From RFSX01 sp964567435 (GTDB lineage Bacteria > Bacteroidota > Bacteroidia > Chitinophagales > Saprospiraceae), in contig CAZMMQ010000004.1 in NCBI GenBank assembly GCA_964567435.1, forward strand, positions 1-64,000: DNA of 64,000 bases, written 5' to 3'. Under the pieces are notes generated by a model that was given only the letters and a program-made list of their open reading frames with translations, was not told the DNA's origin and did no database searches. Positions 17,094 to 26,389 of this stretch are shown here, one piece after another. The translations under genes were made by a program, and so were the position numbers. Position 1 is the first letter of the stretch; each line of letters begins with the position of its first letter.

Positions 17094-18731
17094 ATGAAAA
17101 TAGCCCTAGCTCAGCTTAATTATTTGATAGGAGATTTTGACGGTAATCTCTCAAAGATTAGAGGATTTACAGAGACAGCGAAGTCACAAAATGCTGATAT
17201 TATCATCTTTGGGGAGCTAGCTACCTGTGGATACCCGCCCAGAGATTTTTTGGAATTCAATGACTTCATATCTAAGGCTGAGGCTTGCATAGCTGAAATA
17301 CAATCATTCTCTGATGGTATAGCAATTGTGATTGGTTCTCCTTCTGCTAATCCTGTACCAGAAGGTAAGGACTTATATAACTCAGTCTACTTTATAGCAG
17401 ATGGAGAGGTGTTACATGTACAACATAAAGCCTTGCTTCCGACCTATGATGTCTTTGATGAGTATAGATACTTTGAACCTGGGCATAAGTTTCAATGCCT
17501 TGAATATAAAGGACAGAAAATTGCACTTTCGGTCTGCGAGGATATTTGGAATATTGGTAATGAAAACCCGTTGTATAAGATATGTCCACTGGATATTTTG
17601 ATCAAGGAGTCACCGGATTTTATTATTAATGTATCTGCTTCTCCATTCACTTATAATCATGCCGAAGAACGGATAGATGTTGTGCGGGCCAATGTAGATC
17701 GATATAAAGTACCAATGTTCTACAGCAATAATGTAGGGGCACAAACTGAGCTTATTTTTGATGGAGGGTCTGTCGTTATGTCTCCTGATGGAAAGGTGTT
17801 TAGAGAGTTACCCTACTTCGCAGAGAGTATGGAGTTTTTTGATTTGGATGAAGTCAAGGCTGGTGGACGAATTTCAGAGCAGTATAAAGATGATATATCA
17901 GAGATACACGATGCGATTATACTTGGAATAAAAGACTATTTCAGCAAGCTTGGTTTTAGCAAAGCCATTCTTGGGTTGTCTGGAGGTATAGATTCTGCTG
18001 TTACTGCAGCCTTGGCTCAGCGTGCCTTAGGGAAAGATAATGTAAGAGGGTTATTATTGCCTTCTCAGTTTTCTTCTTCGCACTCCATAGCTGATGCTCA
18101 AGCACTGGCAGAAAATTTAGACATTCAGCATGATATCATAGAGATTAAAGATGTGTACGAGGCCTTTATGGGAAAGTTGGGCAGTCATTTTGAAGGCTTG
18201 CCATTCAACGTAACTGAGGAGAATATCCAGGCTAGAGTTAGGGGGACCTTGCTAATGGCCTTCTCCAACAAATTCGGCAATATCCTACTCAATACCAGTA
18301 ATAAAAGTGAAATGGCAGTTGGGTATGGTACTCTATACGGTGATTTGGCTGGTGGGATATCAGTATTGGGTGATGTGTACAAGAGGGATGTCTATAAGTT
18401 GGCTGAGTATATAAATAAGGATGGTATAGTTATTCCTACTAACACCATCACAAAACCCCCATCAGCAGAACTAAGGCCTGACCAAAAGGATTCAGACAGT
18501 CTGCCTGATTATGACATCTTAGACCAGATTCTTTATCATTATATCGAAGAAAGAAAAGGTCCACAGGAGATTGTTGACTTAGGATTTGATGAGGCATTGG
18601 TTTCCAGAATTCTAATGATGGTTAATCGTAATGAGTTTAAGCGTCATCAGACTGCACCTGTATTACGCGTCTCTTCTAAAGCGTTTGGAATGGGACGGCG
18701 TCTACCTATCGTTGGTAAATACCTTTCATAA
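17094..18731 (+). CDS. nadE: Glutamine-dependent NAD+ synthetase
   Basis: Final step of NAD biosynthesis: amidation of nicotinate adenine dinucleotide using glutamine. The N-terminal nitrilase-type glutaminase domain has the triad Glu41 (GELATCGYPPRDF), Lys112 (HKALLPTYDVFDE) and Cys148 (LSVCEDIW). The C-terminal synthetase domain has the ATP-pyrophosphatase loop SGGIDS at 296-301 and later NTSNKSEMAVGY and KPPSAELRPDQKD. At 545 residues it is full length for the two-domain form. Monocistronic with its own -7 element. Confidence 0.97.
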   Translation: MKIALAQLNYLIGDFDGNLSKIRGFTETAKSQNADIIIFGELATCGYPPRDFLEFNDFISKAEACIAEIQSFSDGIAIVIGSPSANPVPEGKDLYNSVYFIADGEVLHVQHKALLPTYDVFDEYRYFEPGHKFQCLEYKGQKIALSVCEDIWNIGNENPLYKICPLDILIKESPDFIINVSASPFTYNHAEERIDVVRANVDRYKVPMFYSNNVGAQTELIFDGGSVVMSPDGKVFRELPYFAESMEFFDLDEVKAGGRISEQYKDDISEIHDAIILGIKDYFSKLGFSKAILGLSGGIDSAVTAALAQRALGKDNVRGLLLPSQFSSSHSIADAQALAENLDIQHDIIEIKDVYEAFMGKLGSHFEGLPFNVTEENIQARVRGTLLMAFSNKFGNILLNTSNKSEMAVGYGTLYGDLAGGISVLGDVYKRDVYKLAEYINKDGIVIPTNTITKPPSAELRPDQKDSDSLPDYDILDQILYHYIEERKGPQEIVDLGFDEALVSRILMMVNRNEFKRHQTAPVLRVSSKAFGMGRRLPIVGKYLS

Positions 18732-18940
18732 AAAGAACGAGTTCATTTTTGAATGATTGAATAGCGGTTATAAATATTTTAATTTCTCTTTATTTCAGAG
18801 TAAACCCTTACAATATTTTACTTTTTATTGCTTTAACTTTAGCAAGCTTTTAGAGTCTAATATTTTATAGCTATTGATAAGGCTTTAACTGCTTGGTGTT
18901 AAAGTATCAATTTTATAACCCTGAAATTAGTTATCTATCT

Positions 18941-19690
18941 ATGAGAATAAGTTTGATTTCAATTTTCTGTCTATTCTTTGTTGGAGCCCTCTGGACTCAA
19001 TGCGATTTAGACAGACATAATACAACGCTTTCTAGTGGCTGGATATCTTGCGATATCAGTCCAAGCCCTAATGCCTTCAGAGGAGATTCCCATTGGATAC
19101 AATATGACTTAGGTGAGCCGAAAAAACTGGGCAGCTCTCATTTCTGGAATTTGTCCAATCCTGAAACCTTAGAATTTGGTGTCAGACAATTGTCTATTGC
19201 CATATCGATGGATGGAATCAATTGGGAAGATTTAGCAATCGTTGAAGCACCTATTGGAGAGGCTTCTGGATTTTATCAGGGAGTGCCAGGTTATGATTTT
19301 GGAGGGGCAACGGCCAGATATGTTTTATTAACGGGGTTAAATAATCATGCTGGTAGTTCGGAGTGTGTTGGATTTTCTGAAATCAGAGTACAAATCGAAC
19401 AGTCGACGAGCACTGAAGATGTGGCAGGTGTGTCTTCCGCATTTACACTATTTCCAAATCCTGCTAATCATCAAGTTACAGTAGCAATACTCGATTTGCC
19501 AGTTAGTAATTATCAGATGCAACTTTTAGATTTATCAGGAAAGAGTGTCATAGAGAAAAAAGTCCAAATAACAGAGGGTCAAACAGAGTTTATCGTTAAT
19601 ACCCAAGGCATAGAATCTGGCCAGTATCTTTTAAGCCTTCAGAATGGCTTCTTGGTCAAGCAAGCTAAAGTCACAATTATTCAAGAATAA
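18941..19690 (+). CDS. Secreted F5/8C-like (discoidin) protein with T9SS tail
   Basis: About 249 residues from the ATG at 18941. The signal peptide is MRISLISIFCLFFVGALW; the longer TTG frame from 18893 would place 16 residues before it. Residues about 20-150 resemble a discoidin/F5-8 type C carbohydrate-binding fold (WIQYDLGEPKKLGSSHFWN, ISMDGINWEDL, ARYVLLTGLNN). A T9SS sorting domain follows (FTLFPNPANHQVTVAI and the Gly-Gln-Tyr-Leu-Leu end). It lies 11 bases before the DUF1800 gene and is probably its operon partner. Role inferred: cell-surface binding of glycan or other ligand. Confidence 0.75.
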   Translation: MRISLISIFCLFFVGALWTQCDLDRHNTTLSSGWISCDISPSPNAFRGDSHWIQYDLGEPKKLGSSHFWNLSNPETLEFGVRQLSIAISMDGINWEDLAIVEAPIGEASGFYQGVPGYDFGGATARYVLLTGLNNHAGSSECVGFSEIRVQIEQSTSTEDVAGVSSAFTLFPNPANHQVTVAILDLPVSNYQMQLLDLSGKSVIEKKVQITEGQTEFIVNTQGIESGQYLLSLQNGFLVKQAKVTIIQE

Positions 19691-19701
19691 AATCATCCAA
19701 A

Positions 19702-21612
19702 ATGAAAAATAATATTACAGCAATATTTTTTGTGGTGACTTTATTATTGTCACTCAGTATTACTGCTCAGGAAGAATTTATTGGTGCAGGAAATGATGCA
19801 GGTATCACAGTCACTTCTAGTAGCAGTGCATTTGGTTCCGATCCTAGGAACACGATTAATGGAGAAGGTATGGATGCCCGTCGAATGGAGGTGTCCAGAT
19901 TTTTGTCGCAAGCGACAATGGGTTACCATGAGACAGATGTAGATAGAGTATTGGAAATCGGAATGGAAGCTTGGATAGAAGAACAGATGGCATTACCAGC
20001 TAGTCAACTTCTTCCTCAAAAGGAAGCTATATATGAAGATGTATCTGGTTGGTGGTATGACTACTTGGTCAAAAGATTTATGGAGCAGTTTCCAAATGCA
20101 CCAATCACTGATGAAGTAGAGGAAGCTATTATGGAAGAAATTCCAGATGATTGGGCCTTACATTATAATTACAGTTGGTGGCAAACTACATTTACAGCAG
20201 AAGATAATTACAGACAGAGAGCAGCATTTAGTCTATCCCAGATTTTTGTGGTTTCTATGTTTTCTGATTTAGGGGGTCATGCGGATGCCTTATGTGGTTA
20301 CTACGATATTTTATTGCGCAATGCTTTTGGAAATTTCAGGGATCTATTGGAAGAGATTACCTTCTCTCCTTCAATGGGTCTATACTTAAGTCATCTCAAC
20401 AACCCGCGTTCAATACCTGACCAAAACCTGCATCCTGACGAGAATTATGCTCGAGAAATAATGCAGCTCTTTACCATTGGACTATTTGAATTGAATCTTG
20501 ATGGTACAAGAAAGAAAGATATCGATGGGAAAGAAATCCCAACTTATAACAATGATGACATTGCTGAGCTAGCCAAAGTATTTACAGGATTGGGAGCGGG
20601 TGATGTCATGGAGAATGAGTTTGTTGATGAACCTGGATTTGGTTTGCCGTATTATCTCTTGGATAAGGTAGAACCAATGGTCATGTACCCGCTTTGGCAT
20701 GACCCTGAAGAGAAGCTTATACTTGGAGATTTGGTCTTACCTGCTGATCAGGACCCATTGCAAGATATCGATATGACTTTGGACTATCTTTTTAATCATC
20801 CTAATGTAGGTCCATTTATTTCAAGGCAGCTGATCCAAAGATTGGTTACCTCCAACCCTTCGCCACAATATATTGCACGCGTTGCATCCACATTCAATAA
20901 TAATGGTAATGGCGTGAGAGGAGATATGGCTGCAGTATTCAATGCTATACTCATGGATGAAGAAGCTAGATCTTGTGAAGCATTAAATCTGTCTACAAGT
21001 GGCAAGATGCAGGAACCTCTATTGAGATATGCGCATCTGGGGAAGGCCTTGACTTTAGAATGTTTAAAGGACACGGTAACTCACATAGATGTTAATGGCA
21101 GAGAGAGAGACTATACGGAGTGTAATACTGAAAGATTTTGGATGAATGGATTCGAACAGATTCAAGGTCTTAAGCAAGGTGCTCTTGGAGCACCAACTGT
21201 ATTTAACTTTTTCTTGCCAGATCATCAACCAGTAGGAGAGCTTACCAGACAAGGCTTATTTGCTCCAGAATTTAATATTCATGATTCTAATACGTCTATC
21301 AATTTTATAAATTTAGTGTTCGCTGCTACGCAATGGAATTTCTATGGTACAACGTGGAATGGAGAAATAAATGAAGATTTAGGTTGGTTAGGAACAAGTA
21401 TAGAGGCATCAGTTGAAAAACTTGAACGTGACCCAGAAGAACTGATAAACTTTCTTGATATCATGTTCACGAGGGGTCAACTGTCTGATAGATTAAGAAC
21501 TGATATAAGAGCATTTGTCAATGATCAACCAGCTTGGGTGGATGATTATACCAAGTCAGCAGGTGTTATATTTTTAATACTTTCTTCACCTGAATATGCA
21601 ATCCTCAAGTAA
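19702..21612 (+). CDS. Exported DUF1800 family protein
   Basis: 636 residues with a signal peptide (about 1-22, ending TAQ). DUF1800 is recognised by RFLSQATMGYHETDVDRVL (near residue 65), the HPDENYAREIMQLFTIGLFELN segment and the C-terminal LLSSPEYA-like end (ILSSPEYAIL). DUF1800 proteins are widespread in Bacteroidota and Planctomycetes, almost always next to a DUF1501 gene as here (38 bases downstream). The biochemical function is unknown; a surface or periplasmic complex of the two is usually supposed. Confidence 0.9.
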   Translation: MKNNITAIFFVVTLLLSLSITAQEEFIGAGNDAGITVTSSSSAFGSDPRNTINGEGMDARRMEVSRFLSQATMGYHETDVDRVLEIGMEAWIEEQMALPASQLLPQKEAIYEDVSGWWYDYLVKRFMEQFPNAPITDEVEEAIMEEIPDDWALHYNYSWWQTTFTAEDNYRQRAAFSLSQIFVVSMFSDLGGHADALCGYYDILLRNAFGNFRDLLEEITFSPSMGLYLSHLNNPRSIPDQNLHPDENYAREIMQLFTIGLFELNLDGTRKKDIDGKEIPTYNNDDIAELAKVFTGLGAGDVMENEFVDEPGFGLPYYLLDKVEPMVMYPLWHDPEEKLILGDLVLPADQDPLQDIDMTLDYLFNHPNVGPFISRQLIQRLVTSNPSPQYIARVASTFNNNGNGVRGDMAAVFNAILMDEEARSCEALNLSTSGKMQEPLLRYAHLGKALTLECLKDTVTHIDVNGRERDYTECNTERFWMNGFEQIQGLKQGALGAPTVFNFFLPDHQPVGELTRQGLFAPEFNIHDSNTSINFINLVFAATQWNFYGTTWNGEINEDLGWLGTSIEASVEKLERDPEELINFLDIMFTRGQLSDRLRTDIRAFVNDQPAWVDDYTKSAGVIFLILSSPEYAILK

Positions 21613-21649
21613 TCAGTTCTCAATTAATTAAATTCAAAATTTAAAAAAC

Positions 21650-23059
21650 ATGCCTCCACATATATCAAGAAGACGATTCCTCAGACATTCAAGTTGTGCA
21701 GCTATTGCTTCTACCACGATGTTATCTACTTTGACTAACCTCAAGTTTATGAATGCAGCTTCTATGGCCAATAGCACTGTCATAGGTGGTAATGATTACA
21801 AAGCCATGGTTTGTATCTTGTTGCAAGGTGGCAACGACTCATTCAATATGCTCATTCCACGTGAAGAGAATAAGCACAATGTCTATGCGGCTACTCGGAC
21901 AAACATTGCCATTCCTAGAGCAGATATTCTTCAGCTCAACGGATCTGATTATGGGGTGCATCCTAATATGACTGGCATTCAGGAATTATATAATACCAAT
22001 AAGCTATCATTCATATCTAATATAGGCACATTAATAGAGCCGGTCACTAAACCTCAAGCGCTCAATGATGAGAGTTTATTGCCTCTAGGATTGTTCTCTC
22101 ATTCAGATCAAGTACAACAATGGCAAACTTCAGTGCCTCATGATCGTACAGCTATAGGATGGGGAGGAAAGATTGCAGACATGCTGAATAGCCTAAATTC
22201 TAATCCTAATATAAGTATGAATATCTCTCTTAACGGGAATAATATTTTCCAGACAGGTGAGTCCTCTACTGAATACTCCATAGACAGAGACGAGGGAGCA
22301 GTTGGAATAATAAGATTAGATAATCCTGATGGAAATCAATATTTCGAGTTGCGAAATCGTGTACTCAACAATATGATAGATGCACAGTATGATGACATAT
22401 TCCAGAAGACTTATGTAGATGTCATTAAGAATTCCACAGATGCTAATGCTATTGTATCTGAAGGATTGGCACAGGCACCGTTTTTGGATGATTTATTTTC
22501 TGATACCGATTTTTCTGCCTCTATGCAAATGGTTGCTAGAATGATATCTGCCAGAGAACATCTTGGTGCGAGAAGACAAATATTCTTTGTTGAATTAGGG
22601 GGATGGGATAATCACAGCGAGTTATTGCAGACACATGCTGGTTTATTACAAGAGTTATCTAATGGTATGAAAGAATTCAGCGATGCATTGGCAAGGATAG
22701 ATGCAGAAGATTGTGTCACCTCTTTCACATGTTCTGAATTCGGAAGGACTCTAACAATAAATGGAGAAGGAACAGATCATGCATGGGGAGGAAATGTGAT
22801 GGTGATGGGAGGACCCGTAAGAGGCGGACGAATTTTTGGTGAGTATCCTACCTTAGAATTAGGGAGTGATATAGATTTGGCTAACAGACCTGAAAGAAGT
22901 AATGGTATCATGATTCCTACTTTATCCGTAGATGAATACTTTGCAGAATTGGCACTTTGGTTTGGAGTAGCTCCTTCTGATTTGAGTACGATTTTTCCAA
23001 ACATTGGAAATTTCTACAATACAGCATCGGGTGTAATGCCAATTGGATTTATTTTATAA
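21650..23059 (+). CDS. Tat-exported DUF1501 family protein
   Basis: 469 residues. The N-terminus SRRRFLRHSS followed by a hydrophobic stretch is a twin-arginine signal, which is typical for DUF1501. The body has the sulfatase/alkaline-phosphatase-like pattern of the family: LLQGGNDSFNMLIP near residue 60, FVELGGWDNHS near 315, and FTCSEFGRTLTINGEGTDH with WGGNVMVMGG near 365-390. Predicted metal-dependent hydrolase fold of unknown substrate. Second half of the DUF1800-DUF1501 pair. Confidence 0.92.
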   Translation: MPPHISRRRFLRHSSCAAIASTTMLSTLTNLKFMNAASMANSTVIGGNDYKAMVCILLQGGNDSFNMLIPREENKHNVYAATRTNIAIPRADILQLNGSDYGVHPNMTGIQELYNTNKLSFISNIGTLIEPVTKPQALNDESLLPLGLFSHSDQVQQWQTSVPHDRTAIGWGGKIADMLNSLNSNPNISMNISLNGNNIFQTGESSTEYSIDRDEGAVGIIRLDNPDGNQYFELRNRVLNNMIDAQYDDIFQKTYVDVIKNSTDANAIVSEGLAQAPFLDDLFSDTDFSASMQMVARMISAREHLGARRQIFFVELGGWDNHSELLQTHAGLLQELSNGMKEFSDALARIDAEDCVTSFTCSEFGRTLTINGEGTDHAWGGNVMVMGGPVRGGRIFGEYPTLELGSDIDLANRPERSNGIMIPTLSVDEYFAELALWFGVAPSDLSTIFPNIGNFYNTASGVMPIGFIL

Positions 23060-23133
23060 TAGACGCCTTATACGATTGATTTATTCTGACTCATCTATAG
23101 TCTGTACGACGATATCGTTTATATCTTAAACAG

Positions 23134-23141
23134 TAACTTTG
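23134..23141 (+). promoter_or_regulatory. -7 element before the CBM9/DUF5916 gene
   Basis: TAACTTTG fits TAnnTTTG, 19 bases before the ATG at 23161. It suggests this gene has its own promoter and is not just the tail of the DUF1800-DUF1501 operon. No clear -33 TTG. Confidence 0.4.
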
Positions 23142-23160
23142 TGTCAGATAAATGGCTTGA

Positions 23161-25359
23161 ATGCTAAGACTCATATTTATAATATTTATTCTGGGCTATA
23201 ATGCCTTAGAAGGGCAGAAGTCCGAAATAAATTTCAGACAAGACTTTCAATACAGACTTTCATCTACTTCAGAGGACATCACTATAGATGGTTTTTTGGA
23301 TGAAGAAACTTGGGCGGATGCGGAAGTGGGTTCTGACTTTTGGCAAAAGATACCTTACTACGGCAATGAGGCGGACCCCAAAACGGAGATTAGGTTGGCT
23401 TATGATGATAAATATCTGTATGTCGCAGCCAAATGTTATCAAACAGAGCCGGTGACCATCACTACGCTAAAGCGTGATATCTATTGGGATAATGATGGCA
23501 TTGCCATTGTCTTAGATCCTCTCAATACCAAAACTAATTCAGTATTATTTGGCACCTCAGCCGTTGGCGTCCAGTGGGATGCAACCAATTCTCCTACTTC
23601 TGGCACATCAGCGGACTGGAGTAATAAGTGGTATGTAGAGACACAAATAACTGATGAGTATTGGTCTGCAGAGTTTGCTATTCCTTTTAAGATACTCAGA
23701 TATGATCCGACCTTGGGTGAGTGGGGGATGAACTTTGTGAGAAACCTGCCTTTTTGTAATGAATTCCATAATTGGACAGCTGTCCCAGAAGGCTTCTGGC
23801 CGCCAAACCCTGCATTTGCAGGCGCGCTGATTTGGGATAATCCACCCACAAAGAAGACTGGTAATTTCAATCTGATTCCCTATGTAAGTGGGGGAGTTAG
23901 TAAACTCAAAGACAGTCCAACGGAATTTCAATATGATGCTGGTATAGATGGAAAGATCGCCCTGACGTCAACTGTCAATTTGGATGTAACCTTAAATCCT
24001 GATTTTTCGCAGATAGAGGTGGATGAGTTAGTAACTAATCTTACCAGGTTCAATATCTCTCTTCCCGAGAAGCGTACTTTTTTTCTAGAGAATGCAGATG
24101 TCTTTGCAGATTTTGGGACAGGAGGTATTAGACCTTTTTTCTCAAGGAGGATTGGATTGGATCAGAATTTACAACCTGTACCGATCCTTTACGGACTTAG
24201 AGCTACAGGCAATATAAATACCAATAACAGGATAGGTGTTATGAATATCCACAGTCGCTCGACTGGGACTGCCTTAGCACAGAATCAAACTGCAGTTTCT
24301 GTTAAGAGGCAATTTGGTCGATCATTTGTACAAGGACTTTTTCTTAATAGGCAGGCATTTAATAATACGGAAGCCCTTCAAGATGACTATGGAAGAAATA
24401 TTAGTCTAGAGGGACTCTACCAATCAGATAATGGCGAGGTTCAAGCTTGGGGTGCTGCACATGTTTCACTTAAAGCTGGTTTCTCCGATCAGAATATGGT
24501 ATATAATGCCGGTGGTCGATATCGAAATGCTAATTGGACTTTCATGGGTGATTTGACCATGTTTCAAGAAAATTATTTTGCAGATTTAGGCTTCACTGCT
24601 AGAGTCAATAATTTTGATGCAGAGAGAGATACAATAATAAGAGCTGGGTTTAATTCAGAAAATATTTTCATTGAATATCAAAAACGTCCACGTTCAGGAA
24701 TATTTCAAAGACACAACATTGACTTAAGCAATACTACTTTCCTAAATTCAGATTGGAGCTTTAACGAATCTTCTACAGATTTACATTACGGAGCAACGTT
24801 TACCAATACTTCGAATTTTGATGCAAGGATTTCCTATAGTGATATTAATCTTTTGTACCCATTTAGTTTCACAGGTTCTACACCACTTCCTCGTGATCGT
24901 TATAGAGCCATAAGTGGAGAAATTTCTTATGACTCTGATGGTCGTAAAGCCTTATCATATGGAGCCTCTGCTCGGGCAGGTGGCTTCTATAATGGTCGAT
25001 TGACCTCATTTGAAGTAAATGCTAATTACAGGATACAGCCGTGGGGAAATTTTTCTGTAGGTTATCAATGGAATGATTTATATTTTCCTGATCCATTTGG
25101 GCAGTCTAGAATTACAGCTCTGATATCGACTGTAGAGATAGGTTTTAGTAAAAATCTATTATGGACAACCTTGTTTCAGTATGTGGATCAATCAGATTTC
25201 GTAGGATTGAATAGTAGGTTACAGTGGCGATTCTCTCCCATGTCAGATATTTTTCTTGTCTATGTAGATAACTACGACATAGAAAATGGAATACCTTCTA
25301 ACCGTCAGTTGCAATCAAATAGTAGGGCATTAATTCTTAAAGTGAATTATTGGTATTGA
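23161..25359 (+). CDS. CBM9-like / DUF5916 outer-membrane-type protein
   Basis: 732 residues with a signal peptide (about 1-18). Residues about 35-190 form a carbohydrate-binding family 9-like domain (ITIDGFLDEETWADAE, EIRLAYDDKYLYVAAKCYQ, WSAEFAIPFKILRY). The rest is DUF5916 (LDVTLNPDFSQIEVDELVTNLTRF, FPEKRTFFLEN-type LPEKRTFFLENADVF), rich in alternating beta strands and ending in aromatic WYWY-like LKVNYWY, consistent with an outer-membrane barrel. Function unknown; such proteins often occur near peptidases or TonB-type systems. Convergent with the hupE-like gene, 17 bases apart. Confidence 0.85.
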   Translation: MLRLIFIIFILGYNALEGQKSEINFRQDFQYRLSSTSEDITIDGFLDEETWADAEVGSDFWQKIPYYGNEADPKTEIRLAYDDKYLYVAAKCYQTEPVTITTLKRDIYWDNDGIAIVLDPLNTKTNSVLFGTSAVGVQWDATNSPTSGTSADWSNKWYVETQITDEYWSAEFAIPFKILRYDPTLGEWGMNFVRNLPFCNEFHNWTAVPEGFWPPNPAFAGALIWDNPPTKKTGNFNLIPYVSGGVSKLKDSPTEFQYDAGIDGKIALTSTVNLDVTLNPDFSQIEVDELVTNLTRFNISLPEKRTFFLENADVFADFGTGGIRPFFSRRIGLDQNLQPVPILYGLRATGNINTNNRIGVMNIHSRSTGTALAQNQTAVSVKRQFGRSFVQGLFLNRQAFNNTEALQDDYGRNISLEGLYQSDNGEVQAWGAAHVSLKAGFSDQNMVYNAGGRYRNANWTFMGDLTMFQENYFADLGFTARVNNFDAERDTIIRAGFNSENIFIEYQKRPRSGIFQRHNIDLSNTTFLNSDWSFNESSTDLHYGATFTNTSNFDARISYSDINLLYPFSFTGSTPLPRDRYRAISGEISYDSDGRKALSYGASARAGGFYNGRLTSFEVNANYRIQPWGNFSVGYQWNDLYFPDPFGQSRITALISTVEIGFSKNLLWTTLFQYVDQSDFVGLNSRLQWRFSPMSDIFLVYVDNYDIENGIPSNRQLQSNSRALILKVNYWY

Positions 25360-25376
25360 GGACTATAAAGGTACTT

Positions 25377-25928
25377 CTACACTCTTTCTATTATCAACTT
25401 AACTGAATACAAAAAGATAGTAGCAGATACTACAATGACATAAGACTTCTTTTTGATTCCTATGAGTTCCGTTATAATATAGCTAACAAGCAAGACAAAC
25501 AGAACGCATATTGCTTGGGCAATTTCTACACCTATGTTAAATGCTAAGAGCGGAAGAGTAATGCTTTCTCCACCTAGGATTGTTTTGAAAAATCCTGAGA
25601 AGCCCAGGCCATGAATTAAGCCAAAAAGAAGTGCTGCTAGGTAACGTGTCTTCTTCGAATTTGTTGAAGTTATATTGTATAAGGCTGTGGCAGCAATAGA
25701 TACAGCAATAAATATTTCTATAAGGCGACTATTGGCTTGGATGATTTCCACTCCTGCAAGAGCCAATGTAATACTATGACCTAGCGTGAAGGCTGTAGCA
25801 AGAACAAGAACGGTTTTCCATGACTTTCTGTCGTAGAGTATGACTAAGACAATTAGAAAAAGGACATGATCTAAGCCATTTACATCCAGTATGTGTTCAA
25901 TGCCTAGGTTTAGATATTCTGCAAACAT
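25377..25928 (-). CDS. HupE/UreJ family membrane protein
   Basis: 183 residues with about six membrane spans. The family pattern is GLDHVLFLIVLVILY near the N-terminus, FTLGHSITLALA, and FGLIHGLGFSGF, with the conserved Gly-x-His-x-x-x-Phe and His residues. HupE/UreJ proteins are linked to nickel/cobalt supply, but this short HupE/UreJ_2 form is common in Bacteroidota without hydrogenase or urease genes, and none are visible here. It is last in a minus-strand run after the DUF3857 genes. Metal specificity is not claimed. Confidence 0.8.
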   Translation of the reverse strand: MFAEYLNLGIEHILDVNGLDHVLFLIVLVILYDRKSWKTVLVLATAFTLGHSITLALAGVEIIQANSRLIEIFIAVSIAATALYNITSTNSKKTRYLAALLFGLIHGLGFSGFFKTILGGESITLPLLAFNIGVEIAQAICVLFVLLVSYIITELIGIKKKSYVIVVSATIFLYSVKLIIERV

Positions 25929-26013
25929 TAAGGAGGTGTTTGAATTAATTGCCTAAAATAAATATAAAATAAATGACTTGAACTTGGATTTTTGCCTTCT
26001 TCACGTTTTTGAT

Positions 26014-26367
26014 TTATTGATCGGGCTTAAGGTCTTTCATGTACATGATAAAAAATAGTATAAATAGAGCTAAGTGAGTGAGGATAACACCTATTGGGTA
26101 GGTGAGTTTGGTTGCTTTAAAGCCATAAGTCATCATTGCGATAGCACCATGAAAAAACATCATCGACAAAAAGATTTTACGGATTAGATCTGTAGTCTGA
26201 TAATATCGATACAAAAGAATATTTATTATTCCAAGTACCAACGCATTGATGCCATACAATTTCATAAGATATGGTGTTGCATTTTCGTACAACACATTTG
26301 GATGCAAATAGCAAATGAATGCAGCAACGATTTCTACAATTCCACTTATCAGAAAGACTACTCTCAT
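26014..26367 (-). CDS. Small four-span membrane protein, unknown function
   Basis: 117 residues with four predicted hydrophobic segments (about 3-21, 37-54, 64-84 and 91-110). N-terminal MRVVFLISGIVEIVAAFIC and a charged C-terminus KDLKPDQ. I do not recognise a family with certainty (DUF4345-like topology is possible). It lies 22 bases after the second DUF3857 gene in the same direction and may be co-transcribed. Confidence 0.6.
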   Translation of the reverse strand: MRVVFLISGIVEIVAAFICYLHPNVLYENATPYLMKLYGINALVLGIINILLYRYYQTTDLIRKIFLSMMFFHGAIAMMTYGFKATKLTYPIGVILTHLALFILFFIMYMKDLKPDQ

Positions 26368-26389
26368 TCAGATAATATTATTAAGGGTG

